From assembly GCA_035506435.1 (NCBI GenBank), contig DATJPK010000021.1, positions 1 to 16,808 on the forward strand: a DNA stretch of 16,808 bases, given 5' to 3'. Position 1 is the stretch's first letter; each line of letters begins with the position of its first letter. The stretch comes from JACTUA01 sp035506435. GTDB lineage: Archaea; Halobacteriota; Methanomicrobia; Methanomicrobiales; JACTUA01. The notes beneath the pieces were generated by a model. That model did not search any database, was not told the origin of the DNA, and saw nothing but the letters and a program-made list of their open reading frames with translations. The translations under genes were made by a program, and so were the position numbers. Below are positions 6,413-13,482 of this stretch, in pieces.

Positions 6413-6945
6413 CCGAACACCTGGTCGATCTTCTTCTTCAGCTGGCCCGGGTTATGCACCGCCTTTTCGACGATCTTCTCGCATTCGAACTCGGCAAGGG
6501 CCCCGAGTGCCTCGGCCTCCCTCCCGAAGACGATGAGGTAGAGCCGGGAGGGGGAGACGTGCCTCACCGTGGCCGCGTAGGAGATCCCGGCATCGTTGTG
6601 CGCGAAGGAGACGATGATATCCGGATGTGCCCGTTTCTCGATGAGGTCGGCCATCGCCCTCTCCAGGTTCATCACCTTCCTGATGTAGTGCTGATCCGGG
6701 TCCGAGACCCGGATCAGCTGGATGACCGACGGGTTCCCGGCCACCGTGACGGAGGTCCCGCTCTTCTCGAGCCGGCTCGCGAGGTAAAGGGCGATCCCCA
6801 TCTGGACCGGCACCTCGGGGCATCCGAGGAGGAAGAGCGCGGACTTCCTCCCCGGTTCCTCCACTGGTGCCTGCTGGTCGGCTGGATCCATGCCTGGTTC
6901 CCCGATTCCTGAGCTTGGGATGCCACTCTTCATGAGGTTATTCAT
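6391..6945 (-). CDS. DUF1890 family protein (methanogen-specific)
   Basis: The protein has 184 residues. After a variable N-terminal extension (1-33), the conserved core starts with SALFLLGCPEVPVQ (35-48). It continues with a Rossmann-like alternation including VTVAGNP (66-72), FAHNDAGISYA (114-124), LIVFGRE (137-143) and HNP (164-166). This matches DUF1890, a family of unknown function with a solved structure from Methanothermobacter (MTH777, as I recall). Cys42 and the FAHNDAG histidine are candidate active-site residues. ATG 6945 shares ATGA with the cutA stop, and GGAGG lies 11 nt upstream, which supports this start over Met5 or Met19. It is the second gene of a four-gene operon with CutA, DUF1894 and TspO. 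No function can be assigned from the sequence. Confidence 0.72.
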   Translation of the reverse strand: MNNLMKSGIPSSGIGEPGMDPADQQAPVEEPGRKSALFLLGCPEVPVQMGIALYLASRLEKSGTSVTVAGNPSVIQLIRVSDPDQHYIRKVMNLERAMADLIEKRAHPDIIVSFAHNDAGISYAATVRHVSPSRLYLIVFGREAEALGALAEFECEKIVEKAVHNPGQLKKKIDQVFGWAVSRS

Positions 6946-7283
6946 TGGTTCGATGGCCTCCTATCGGGCTCCCATCCCGACCCCCGGCCAGTTTCCTCCA
7001 TGACCCAGTCAAGATACCCCGGAAAGCCACCCCAAACGGGGACCGCGAGTATCTCGGGCACCTCGTAGGGATGGATCTCCCGCAGCCGTTTCATGACATC
7101 CGGGAACAGGCTCTCTTTCGTCTTCATCACCAGGAGCTCTTCCCTGTCCCTGCAGATCTCCCCCTTCCACCGGTACGTCGATTTGACCGGCGTCGCGTTC
7201 ACGCATGCCACGAGCCGCTCGTTTACCATGACCTCCGCGATCCGGGCGGATTCCTTCCCCGGAACGGTCGAGAGTACCAGCAT
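6942..7283 (-). CDS. cutA: CutA1 divalent-cation tolerance protein
   Basis: From ATG 7283 the product is 113 residues, the usual CutA1 size. It has the ferredoxin-like core of the trimeric family: MLVLSTVPGKESA, LVACVNATPVKSTYRWKGEI (24-43) and HPYEVPEILAVPV (71-83). CutA proteins are trimers linked to copper or divalent-metal tolerance and to signalling. The precise role is unsettled. AGGTGA, an excellent match to the archaeal anti-SD, lies 8 nt before this ATG. GTG 7301 (GGAGG 10 nt upstream) would add six residues and complete the first beta strand. GTG 7307 is also possible. The open frame up to 7406 adds unlikely GC-driven sequence. It is the first gene of the operon running to tspO. Confidence 0.88.
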   Translation of the reverse strand: MLVLSTVPGKESARIAEVMVNERLVACVNATPVKSTYRWKGEICRDREELLVMKTKESLFPDVMKRLREIHPYEVPEILAVPVWGGFPGYLDWVMEETGRGSGWEPDRRPSNQ

Positions 7284-7311
7284 CACCCTGTCACCTTTCA
7301 CGTCCACCAGC

Positions 7312-7333
7312 CCTCCCGGGAGGTATCTCCCGG
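7312..7333 (-). promoter_or_regulatory. Two mutually exclusive dyads in the cutA leader
   Basis: CCGGGAG-N4-CTCCCGG (7316-7333) is a perfect 7-bp inverted repeat. It overlaps the 12-bp palindrome CCTCCCGGGAGG (7312-7323). On the minus strand the shared arm can pair with either side. One pairing would hide the GGGAGG that serves the GTG starts at 7307 or 7301. Whether it is transcribed is not known. Confidence 0.35.
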
Positions 7334-7454
7334 CCGGCTGAAAGGATTTTCCCCGCAGGGCCACCCCTCCCCGCCCTCCCGCCCTGCAGTCAGGATGCCT
7401 GTGCACGCCTGACCACCGAGATTAAGAGCCCCGCGCTCCATACTAGAGGAACAG

Positions 7455-8603
7455 ATGTACTCGGACCGGATGGCCAGCCTCCCCCCCTACCTTTTCGCCC
7501 GGATCGACGAGCTGAAGGCAGAGCAGGTGAAGCGGGGGGTGGACGTCATCGACCTCGGGATCGGCGACCCCGACCTCCCGACGCCTCCCCATGTCGTGGA
7601 AGCGCTCTGCGAGGCGGCGAAGGACCCGGGGAACCACCACTACCCGTCATACGCGGGCATGGACGAGTTCAGGGACGCGGTTGCCGCCTGGTACAGGCGC
7701 CGGTTCCACGTGAACCTCGACCCCGAGAACGAGGTCACGGCACTCATGGGCTCGAAAGACGGAATAGCCCACATACCGGAGGCCTTTGTCAACCCCGGGG
7801 ACTACGTCCTCGTCCCCGACCCCGGCTACCCCGTGTACCGCACCTCGACCCTCTTTGCCGAGGGGCGGGTGCACGTGCTCCCTCTCGTCGCCGAAAACGG
7901 GTTCCTCCCCGACCTCTCGGCAATTCCGCCGAAGGTCGTGAAGAAGGCGAAGCTCCTCTTCCTGAACTACCCGAACAACCCCACGGCCGCCACGGCCCCC
8001 GCGGAGTTCTTCGATACGGTGGTGGACTTCGCCTGCGAGCATGACATCGTGGTCGTCCATGACAACGCCTACTCCGAGGTTTCCTTCGACGGGTACCGCG
8101 CCCCCTCTTTCCTCCAGGCCCACGAGGCCTTCGAGGCCGGGATCGAGATGCACTCGCTCTCGAAGACCTATAACATGACCGGCTGGCGCATCGGGATGGC
8201 AGTCGGGAAGACGGAGGTCATCAGGGGGCTGAAGCAGGTGAAGACCAACGTCGATTCGGGGGTCTTCAACGCGGTCCAGCGCGCGGCCATCGCTGCCCTC
8301 ACCGGCCCGCAGGACTGCATCCGGGAGGCCTCGGAGGTGTACCAGGAGCGGAGGAACCTCCTCGTCGGGGGTCTCAGGGACATGGGCTTCCCCGTCCCGC
8401 TTCCCCAGGCCACCTTCTACGTCTGGATGCCGGTGGAGAACGGCTTCGGGTTCGCGAGCACCCTCCTGAACGAGGCCGGCATCGTCGTCACCCCGGGGGT
8501 AGGCTTCGGCCAGTTCGGGGAGAAGTACGTCCGGTTCGCCATCACCCGCTCGAAGGAGCGGATCGCCGAGGCGCTGGAACGGATGAGGGGGCTCGACCTG
8601 TGA
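7455..8603 (+). CDS. dapL: LL-diaminopimelate aminotransferase (DapL)
   Basis: This 382-residue fold-type I PLP enzyme has the diagnostic pieces in order: GIGDPDLPTP (35-44), GSKDGIAHIPEA (99-110), NYPNNPTAA (171-179), HDNAYSEVSFDG (202-213) and SLSKTYNMTGWRIG (234-247) with Schiff-base Lys237. DapL converts tetrahydrodipicolinate directly to LL-diaminopimelate with glutamate as donor, bypassing the succinylase or acetylase steps. The GSKDGI segment and the following lysA support this over other class I aminotransferases. ATG 7455 is preceded by GAGG six nt upstream. A weak GATTAAGAG box about 31 bp upstream is the best promoter candidate. The gene is divergent from cutA. It overlaps lysA by 4 bp (GTGA) and is the first gene of a three-gene operon. 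Confidence 0.92.
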   Translation: MYSDRMASLPPYLFARIDELKAEQVKRGVDVIDLGIGDPDLPTPPHVVEALCEAAKDPGNHHYPSYAGMDEFRDAVAAWYRRRFHVNLDPENEVTALMGSKDGIAHIPEAFVNPGDYVLVPDPGYPVYRTSTLFAEGRVHVLPLVAENGFLPDLSAIPPKVVKKAKLLFLNYPNNPTAATAPAEFFDTVVDFACEHDIVVVHDNAYSEVSFDGYRAPSFLQAHEAFEAGIEMHSLSKTYNMTGWRIGMAVGKTEVIRGLKQVKTNVDSGVFNAVQRAAIAALTGPQDCIREASEVYQERRNLLVGGLRDMGFPVPLPQATFYVWMPVENGFGFASTLLNEAGIVVTPGVGFGQFGEKYVRFAITRSKERIAEALERMRGLDL

Positions 8604-9892
8604 ACCTCCCGCCGTCCCTCTCGGTGAAAAACGGCCACCTCCACATCGGCCGGCACGATACCGTGGCCCTCGCCGACCAGTACGGGACCCCCCTGTACAT
8701 CACGGACGAGGACCGGATCCGCGCCCGGTACCGGGAGGTCCGGGATGCCCTCTCGGCCAGGTATGCCGCTGTGCGGGTCCTCTACGCCGCGAAGGCGAAC
8801 GGGAACCCCGCGATCCTGAGGGCCCTTGCCGACGAGGGGGCGGGGGCGGACGTCTTCTCCGCGGGCGAGCTCATCCTCGCCCTCCGGGCAGGCATGGACC
8901 CGGACCGGCTCCTCTTCAACGGTTCCTCGAAGAGCCCCGCTGACCTCGCCCTTGCCATGGAACGGGGGGTCCGGGTCTCGGTGGACTGCCTCGACGAGCT
9001 CCGGGAGCTGGACCGGATCGCGGGCGAGGCGGGGAAGAGGCCCGAGATCTCCTTCCGGGTGAACCCGGCTCTCGAGGTCCCGACCCACCCGAAGATCGCG
9101 ACCGGCCTCCGGACCTCGAAGTTCGGCATCCCGGCAGGCGAGATCCTCGACGCATACCGGGCGGCTCTCGCCTGCGAACACGTGACCCCCGCAGGGATCC
9201 ACTGCCACATTGGGTCCCAGATCCTCGAGGTGGAACCGTTCGCCCGTGCAGCCCGGGTCATGACCGGTCTCGCCGCGGGCCTGACCGATCTCGGCGTCAG
9301 GCTCAGGTTCATCGACCTCGGGGGCGGGCTCGGCATCCCGTACCGGCACGGGGCCGATGCGGCACCCTCGTTTTACGACTACGCCGCGGCCGTGGTGCCC
9401 GTCTTTGCAGAAGGCGTGAAACAGGCGGGGATCTCGCCCGAGCTCTGGGTGGAACCGGGCCGCTACCTGGTCGCGGACTCCACCGTCCTCCTCACCCGGG
9501 TCAACTCGGTGAAGGAGGCGCACCGGCGGTTCGCGAACGTGGACGCGGGGTTCAACCTCCTCGTCAGGCCCGTAATGTACGGCTCGTACCATGACGTCGT
9601 GGTGGCAAACAGGGCCGACCGGCCGCCGGCCAACCGGTACACCATCGCGGGCCCGATCTGCGAGACCGGGGATCTCCTCGCGGAGGACCGCGACCTCCCG
9701 GCCATCGGGAAAGGGGACCTGATCGCGGTACTCGATGCAGGCGCCTACGGGTTTGCGATGTCCTCCCAGTACAACGGGAGGCCGCGGTGCCCCGAGATCC
9801 TCGTGAAGGGGACCTTCGCGGGCCTCATGCGGAGGGAGGAGACCCTGGACGATCTTACCGCCGCAGTCGCGCGGCCTCCCTGGCAGAAATGA
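8600..9892 (+). CDS. lysA: Diaminopimelate decarboxylase
   Basis: This 430-residue fold-type III PLP decarboxylase carries YAAKANGNP (62-70) with PLP Lys65. It also has HCHIGSQI, the glycine-rich phosphate-binding loop DLGGGLGIPY, EPGRYLVADS, and GPICETGD with the active-site cysteine contributed across the dimer. These match LysA rather than ornithine or arginine decarboxylases. It makes L-lysine from meso-diaminopimelate, the last step of the pathway begun by DapL next door. No epimerase gene dapF lies in the window. Translation starts at GTG 8600, which overlaps the dapL TGA. The gene ends with ATGA shared with the RPA-like gene, so the three are translationally coupled. Confidence 0.95.
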   Translation: MNLPPSLSVKNGHLHIGRHDTVALADQYGTPLYITDEDRIRARYREVRDALSARYAAVRVLYAAKANGNPAILRALADEGAGADVFSAGELILALRAGMDPDRLLFNGSSKSPADLALAMERGVRVSVDCLDELRELDRIAGEAGKRPEISFRVNPALEVPTHPKIATGLRTSKFGIPAGEILDAYRAALACEHVTPAGIHCHIGSQILEVEPFARAARVMTGLAAGLTDLGVRLRFIDLGGGLGIPYRHGADAAPSFYDYAAAVVPVFAEGVKQAGISPELWVEPGRYLVADSTVLLTRVNSVKEAHRRFANVDAGFNLLVRPVMYGSYHDVVVANRADRPPANRYTIAGPICETGDLLAEDRDLPAIGKGDLIAVLDAGAYGFAMSSQYNGRPRCPEILVKGTFAGLMRREETLDDLTAAVARPPWQK

Positions 9893-11178
9893 GCTTCCAC
9901 TACGCCCTCGTGGACGACCTCCTCTCCCGGGAGGAGTTCGACCGCCGGGTCGAAGAGGTAATGGAGAAGAGCGGCGACCTCCTCGACGAGCCCACGGCGT
10001 CGATGATCGTCGTCCGTGACCTGGGGCGGGCCCACGTGAAGATCCGGGACGTCGCCGGGAGCAGCCTCTCGTCCTTCTTCGGCAAGGTCATCTCCACCAC
10101 CTCCCCCCACGGGTTCCAGCGAAGCGACGGGACCGAGGGGCAGGTGGCGGACATCCTCCTCGGGGACGAGACCGGTCAGGTGCGCGTGGTCCTCTGGGAC
10201 GAGAAGGCCCAGGCCGCAGCAGAGGTGGAGGTGGGGGAGGTCCTCGAGGTGATCGCAAAGCCCTCCCCCCGGGGGAAGGGCGATGTGAGCGCCATGGCCT
10301 TCCGGAAGGCCGACTGCGAGATCAGCTGCGCCATGGCCCCCGACCGCCGGTTCCTCCCGCCGGAAAAGGTGCCGGAACTCGAGGTGAAGGTCATCGACAT
10401 CGGGAAGACCCGGACCTTCGCCCGGAGGGACGGCTCCGAGGGGCGGATGGTGGAGCTCATCGTCGGGAACCCTGCCGAAACCTCGCGCCTCGTCTGCTGG
10501 GAGCCGGACCTCCTGGCAGGGATCGGGCAGGGTGCTTCGGTCCTGATCCGGGGCGCAACCCGGTCCACGAGAGGCGAGGAGGACGAGTACCGGCTGAACG
10601 GGACGGGAGAGATTACCTCCCTCGACAGGGATATCGACGTCCCCATCACGCGGATCGGGCAGATCCCCGAATCGGGGTATGTCTCGGTGAGCGGGGCGGT
10701 CGGATCTGCGGGCCCGGTCCGGTCCTTCACCACCCGGCAGGGGCAGCCTTCATCGGTGCGGAACCTCACGATTTCAGACGGGAGCGGGGAGATCCCCTTC
10801 GTCCTCTGGGGCGACAAGGCCGCCCTCGACATCGCCCCGGGGGACGCGGTCTCCCTGTACCACGTCCAGGTGCGCAGGGGCAGGGACGGCGGCCCCGAGC
10901 TCCATGCCGGGCGGGGGAGCGCCGTGGTTCTCCCGGCCGGAGAGGCAGGTGCAGTCGAGCTCGAGGGCATCGTCATCCCTGTCCCCGCAGGGACCTGCCT
11001 CGACGTGCTCGGGGAATGTACCCCGGTCGCCGGGGACATCCCTGTCGGCCGGCTGGTCCGGGTCCGGGGGAAGCGGGTGAGGCGGACGATCATCGCGGAA
11101 GAGGCGGAGGTGCGGGAACCGGATCCCGCTCCGGTGATGGAGCGCCTCGCCCGGTTCAGGGCCGGTATCGGCGGGTGA
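9889..11178 (+). CDS. RPA-like single-stranded-DNA-binding protein with tandem OB folds
   Basis: From ATG 9889 the protein has 429 residues. Three OB-fold repeats are seen by their repeated pattern F-x-R-x-D/Q-G ... W: residues about 62-150 (FQRSDGTEGQ ... VVLWDE), 165-245 (FARRDGSEGR ... LVCWEP) and 262-347 (FTTRQGQPSS ... FVLWGD). A fourth, weaker OB-like segment lies at 355-410. This is the architecture of euryarchaeal replication protein A, which coats ssDNA in replication, recombination and repair. No C-terminal zinc finger is visible. The ATG shares ATGA with the lysA stop. The longer frame from 9787 lies inside lysA and is not needed. radA follows with its own promoter, which fits a joint role in recombination. 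Confidence 0.87.
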   Translation: MSFHYALVDDLLSREEFDRRVEEVMEKSGDLLDEPTASMIVVRDLGRAHVKIRDVAGSSLSSFFGKVISTTSPHGFQRSDGTEGQVADILLGDETGQVRVVLWDEKAQAAAEVEVGEVLEVIAKPSPRGKGDVSAMAFRKADCEISCAMAPDRRFLPPEKVPELEVKVIDIGKTRTFARRDGSEGRMVELIVGNPAETSRLVCWEPDLLAGIGQGASVLIRGATRSTRGEEDEYRLNGTGEITSLDRDIDVPITRIGQIPESGYVSVSGAVGSAGPVRSFTTRQGQPSSVRNLTISDGSGEIPFVLWGDKAALDIAPGDAVSLYHVQVRRGRDGGPELHAGRGSAVVLPAGEAGAVELEGIVIPVPAGTCLDVLGECTPVAGDIPVGRLVRVRGKRVRRTIIAEEAEVREPDPAPVMERLARFRAGIGG

Positions 11179-11228
11179 GGGCATGGCAGGACGGCGGAAA
11201 AATTCACTTTCACGGCGCACACCCGCTG

Positions 11229-11242
11229 ACTCTATAAAGAGT
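11229..11242 (+). promoter_or_regulatory. radA promoter: TATA box inside the dyad ACTCTATAAAGAGT
   Basis: TATAAA (11233-11238) is embedded in a dyad with 5-bp arms ACTCT and AGAGT. The box is about 53 bp upstream of the radA ATG. Initiation near 11260 would leave a leader of about 28 nt that contains GAGGGGAG. Confidence 0.55.
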
Positions 11243-11287
11243 GCCGGGGAACGGGGAAATGTACCTCGATCCCCGAGGGGAGAAACA

Positions 11288-12262
11288 ATGTCAGGAAACG
11301 GTAACGAACTGGAAGACCTGCCGGGAGTCGGGCCGACGACGGCCGACAAGCTGAAAGAGGCAGGGTACACATCAGTGGAAAGCATCGCGACGGCATCGAC
11401 GGCGGAGCTTGCCGAGGTGGCCGAGATCAGCGAGGCGGTGGCAAAGAAGCTCGTCAGGGCGGCGAAGGAGAAGGCCGTCGTGACCTCGTTCCGGACGGGC
11501 GCGGACATCATGGAGCAGCGCAAGAACGTGAAGAAGCTCCGGACCCTCGTCCCCGAGCTGGACAACCTCCTCGGCGGCGGCTTCGAGACGCAGGCAATCA
11601 CCGAGCTCTACGGTGAGTTCGGGTCAGGGAAGAGCCAGATCGTCCACCAGATGGCGGTGAACGTCCAGCTCCCCGAGGAGGCCGGGGGCCTGAACGGGAG
11701 CTGCATCTTCATCGACACCGAGAACACCTTCCGGCCCGAGCGGATCGAGCAGATGGTGAACGGCCTCGGGACGGACGTCCCCCCCGTCCAGGAGTTCCTC
11801 GACCACATCCACGTCGCCCGGGCCCATACCTCCGACCACCAGATGCTCATGGTTGAGAACGCCCGGGAGCTCGCGAACGACCTCAGGGACAGCGAGAAGC
11901 CGGTCCGGCTCTTCATCGTTGACTCCCTTACCGCCCATTTCCGGGCAGAGTATGCCGGCCGGGGGACCCTCGCGGCCAGGCAGCAGAAGCTGAACCGGCA
12001 CATGCACGACCTCTTCAAGCTCCTGGACGAGCACAACGCCGTCGGCCTCGTCACGAACCAGGTCCTCTCGAACCCGGCGGTCTTCTTCGGCGACCCGACG
12101 AAGCCCATCGGCGGGAACATCGTCGGCCACACCGCGACCTTCCGGATTTACCTCAGGAAGAGCAAGGGCGGGAAGAGGATCGCGAAGCTCGTGGACAGCC
12201 CGAACCTCCCCGAGGGCGAAGCGGTGTTCATGGTCGAGCAGTCCGGTTTGAAGCCCGCCTGA
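11288..12262 (+). CDS. radA: DNA repair and recombination protein RadA
   Basis: This is a 324-residue archaeal RecA/Rad51 recombinase of normal length. The N-terminal helix-hairpin-helix domain (LPGVGPTTADKLKEAGY, 11-27) is followed by the linker region. The ATPase core has Walker A GEFGSGKS (109-116), Walker B LFIVDS (208-213), the DNA-binding loop region around RGTLAARQQKLN (225-236) and GGNIVGHTATFRI (275-287). There is no intein. It forms filaments on ssDNA and catalyses strand exchange. ATG 11288 is chosen because the family's short acidic N-terminus begins here, GAGGGGAG precedes it, and the TATA box at 11233 lies inside the alternative in-frame extension from 11183. The product would act with the RPA-like protein encoded upstream. 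Confidence 0.97.
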   Translation: MSGNGNELEDLPGVGPTTADKLKEAGYTSVESIATASTAELAEVAEISEAVAKKLVRAAKEKAVVTSFRTGADIMEQRKNVKKLRTLVPELDNLLGGGFETQAITELYGEFGSGKSQIVHQMAVNVQLPEEAGGLNGSCIFIDTENTFRPERIEQMVNGLGTDVPPVQEFLDHIHVARAHTSDHQMLMVENARELANDLRDSEKPVRLFIVDSLTAHFRAEYAGRGTLAARQQKLNRHMHDLFKLLDEHNAVGLVTNQVLSNPAVFFGDPTKPIGGNIVGHTATFRIYLRKSKGGKRIAKLVDSPNLPEGEAVFMVEQSGLKPA

Positions 12263-12283
12263 GGCGGAACACCTCCCTTTTTT
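12255..12283 (+). terminator. radA terminator: hairpin with stop codon in the loop plus T6
   Basis: CCGCC-TGA-GGCGG forms a perfect 5-bp stem whose 3-nt loop is the radA stop codon. A T6 tract follows at 12278-12283. The T-tract lies about 28 bp before the next start codon, so it might also overlap a weak promoter. Confidence 0.5.
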
Positions 12284-12308
12284 ACCGATCGGATCCAGAT
12301 AGAGAAGC

Positions 12309-13043
12309 GTGCCGACCCTGAGGGCGCTTGCCTGCGATGTTGACGGGACCATCACCGACCGGAACCGCCGGGTAAGCCTGACCGCCATATCCGCCATCCG
12401 GGACCTTGTCGGGAGGGGCGTGGAGGTGGTCCTCGCGAGCGGGAACACGCCATGCTTCATGGATGCCCTCGCCCGGGCGTTCGGGACCTCGGGCACCATC
12501 ATCGCCGAGAATGGCGGGGCCTACCGGATCGGGTTTTCGGGCGAGCTCGTTGTGCTGGGAGACCGGAGCATATCCCACGGGGCATACCAGGTTGTCGAGG
12601 AGTACTACCGGAAGAATGGGATAACTCTTGAGCTCTTCGGGGACCGGTACCGGTTCTCCGACGTGGCATTCGCCCGCACGGTCCCGGTCGAAGAGGTGAA
12701 GGAGGTAGTGGCGGGCCTCGGGGTGAAGGTCCTCGACACCGGGTTCGCCATCCACCTCCAGCCTGAGGGGATCAGCAAGGGCGCGGCCCTCCGGAAACTC
12801 GCGGCAGACCTCGGGATCCCGATCGGGGAGTTTCTTGCCATCGGGGACTCCGAGAACGACCTCGAGATGATCGAGGCGGCGGGGATCGGGGTCGCGGTGA
12901 AGAATGCCAGGGAAGAGGTGAAGGCAGCCGCAGACTATGTCGCGGAAAAGGAGGATGGGGACGGGTTCGCCGGGGCGGTGGCGAGGCATCTGCCCTATTT
13001 TTTGGATATTGAGCCCGATCAGGGGCGAAATCGAGAGAAATAG
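12309..13043 (+). CDS. HAD-family phosphatase, archaeal phosphoglycolate phosphatase type
   Basis: This 244-residue HAD hydrolase has motif I ACDVDGTIT (8-16) with nucleophile Asp10 and acid/base Asp12. Motif II is VLASGNT (41-47), motif III Lys157 is in GISKGAAL, and motif IV is IGDSENDLEM (178-187). A C2-type cap lies between motifs II and III. This fits the archaeal phosphoglycolate phosphatase family, which removes phosphate from 2-phosphoglycolate. Sugar phosphatases of the Cof type are close relatives, so the substrate is likely but not certain. If phosphoglycolate is the substrate, it could recycle the product of Rubisco oxygenation. That is a loose link to the prk gene in this window. 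The start is GTG 12309, 46 bp after radA, with no good SD. The stop codon lies in the hairpin shared with the convergent neighbour. Confidence 0.85.
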   Translation: MPTLRALACDVDGTITDRNRRVSLTAISAIRDLVGRGVEVVLASGNTPCFMDALARAFGTSGTIIAENGGAYRIGFSGELVVLGDRSISHGAYQVVEEYYRKNGITLELFGDRYRFSDVAFARTVPVEEVKEVVAGLGVKVLDTGFAIHLQPEGISKGAALRKLAADLGIPIGEFLAIGDSENDLEMIEAAGIGVAVKNAREEVKAAADYVAEKEDGDGFAGAVARHLPYFLDIEPDQGRNREK

Positions 13044-13060
13044 GGCTTTAGCCCTATTTC
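13037..13060. terminator. Bidirectional terminator hairpin containing both stop codons of a convergent gene pair
   Basis: GAAATAGGGC-TTTA-GCCCTATTTC is a perfect 10-bp inverted repeat. The upstream arm contains the TAG of the HAD gene (13041-13043), and the downstream arm contains the complementary TAG of the PRC-barrel gene (13054-13056). Each strand ends in a short T-rich arm, so it could act in both directions. A near-copy of the right arm, GCCCTATTTTTTGG, occurs at 12992-13005. Confidence 0.6.
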
Positions 13061-13305
13061 TTGGAAAGGTAACGGTCGACGACGATATAGTCCTTGATGT
13101 CCTTTACCGCCTCGAAGGGGATGAACATGCGGTCGCCATCCATGCGGAAGCCCTCGACATTGAAGTTCGGGTCAGGGACCACGATGAGATCGATCACCTG
13201 GCCGGTATCGAAGTCCACCATCACGTTCCGGAGCGTCCCGATGACCATCCCATCATTGGACATGACCTTTTTTCTCGACAGGTTCCGGGATAAAATCATG
13301 CTCAT
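13054..13305 (-). CDS. PRC-barrel domain protein
   Basis: This 83-residue protein consists of one PRC-barrel-like fold. Recognisable parts are a strand-rich start (ILSRNLSRKKVMSNDGMVIGTLRNVMVD, 4-31 region), DTGQVIDLIVVPD (33-45), then FIPFEAVKDIKDYIVVD (61-77). Such single-domain PRC-barrel proteins are common in euryarchaea. They are related to the RimM and photosynthetic reaction centre H-subunit barrels, and their role is not established. The start is ATG 13305. A TATA-like TTAAGTATTT centred 25 bp upstream suggests a leaderless mRNA, which explains the missing ribosome binding site. ATG 13299 is a possible second start. The open frame up to 13476 is GC-driven and lies upstream of the promoter. 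The gene is convergent with the HAD phosphatase. Confidence 0.8.
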   Translation of the reverse strand: MSMILSRNLSRKKVMSNDGMVIGTLRNVMVDFDTGQVIDLIVVPDPNFNVEGFRMDGDRMFIPFEAVKDIKDYIVVDRYLSKK

Positions 13306-13325
13306 ATGAAAAGAGGAGAACGTTG

Positions 13326-13337
13326 AAATACTTAATT
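13326..13337 (-). promoter_or_regulatory. TATA box of the PRC-barrel gene
   Basis: The minus strand reads AATTAAGTATTT, centred about 25 bp from the start codon, consistent with leaderless transcription. The remaining upstream gap (13338-13464) shows no gene, only GC-rich sequence. Confidence 0.5.
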
Positions 13338-13464
13338 GTTCCCTGCGGCGCATGGGCGAAACGAGGAACCGTGCACAACCTGAACCTGATTCGGGGTGCG
13401 CACGCGGCGACCCGGTGCCCGGGCTTCCCGTAACGGCCCCGGATGCAGGCCCCCGATCGCCTGT

Positions 13465-13481
13465 GCCGGGGAGCACCCGGC
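13465..13481 (-). terminator. GC hairpin directly after the HTH-CBS gene
   Basis: GCCGGG-N5-CCCGGC has perfect 6-bp arms and overlaps the last bases before the TAG stop at 13483. It has no U-tract. Together with the stop it shares GCTCTAGAGCCGGG with the end of gdhA. Confidence 0.4.
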
Positions 13482-13482
13482 T

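Noticed and set aside
7284..7406. Extended CutA start at 7406
   Set aside because: The extra 41 residues have no match to the CutA fold, and an AGGTGA site lies before ATG 7283.
8417..9592. Minus-strand open frame of 391 codons opposite dapL and lysA
   Set aside because: It has repetitive low-complexity composition rich in Val, Asp, Glu and Pro, no domain, and lies opposite a clear lysA.
9787..9888. Upstream start for the RPA-like gene
   Set aside because: It would lie 34 codons inside lysA, whereas ATG 9889 forms the same ATGA coupling used elsewhere in these operons.
11183..11287. 35-residue N-terminal extension of RadA
   Set aside because: It contains the TATA box and ribosome binding site of radA, and archaeal RadA proteins start close to the HhH domain.
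13306..13476. Upstream extension of the PRC-barrel gene
   Set aside because: It lies upstream of the TATA box and has atypical composition, and the conserved domain is complete without it.
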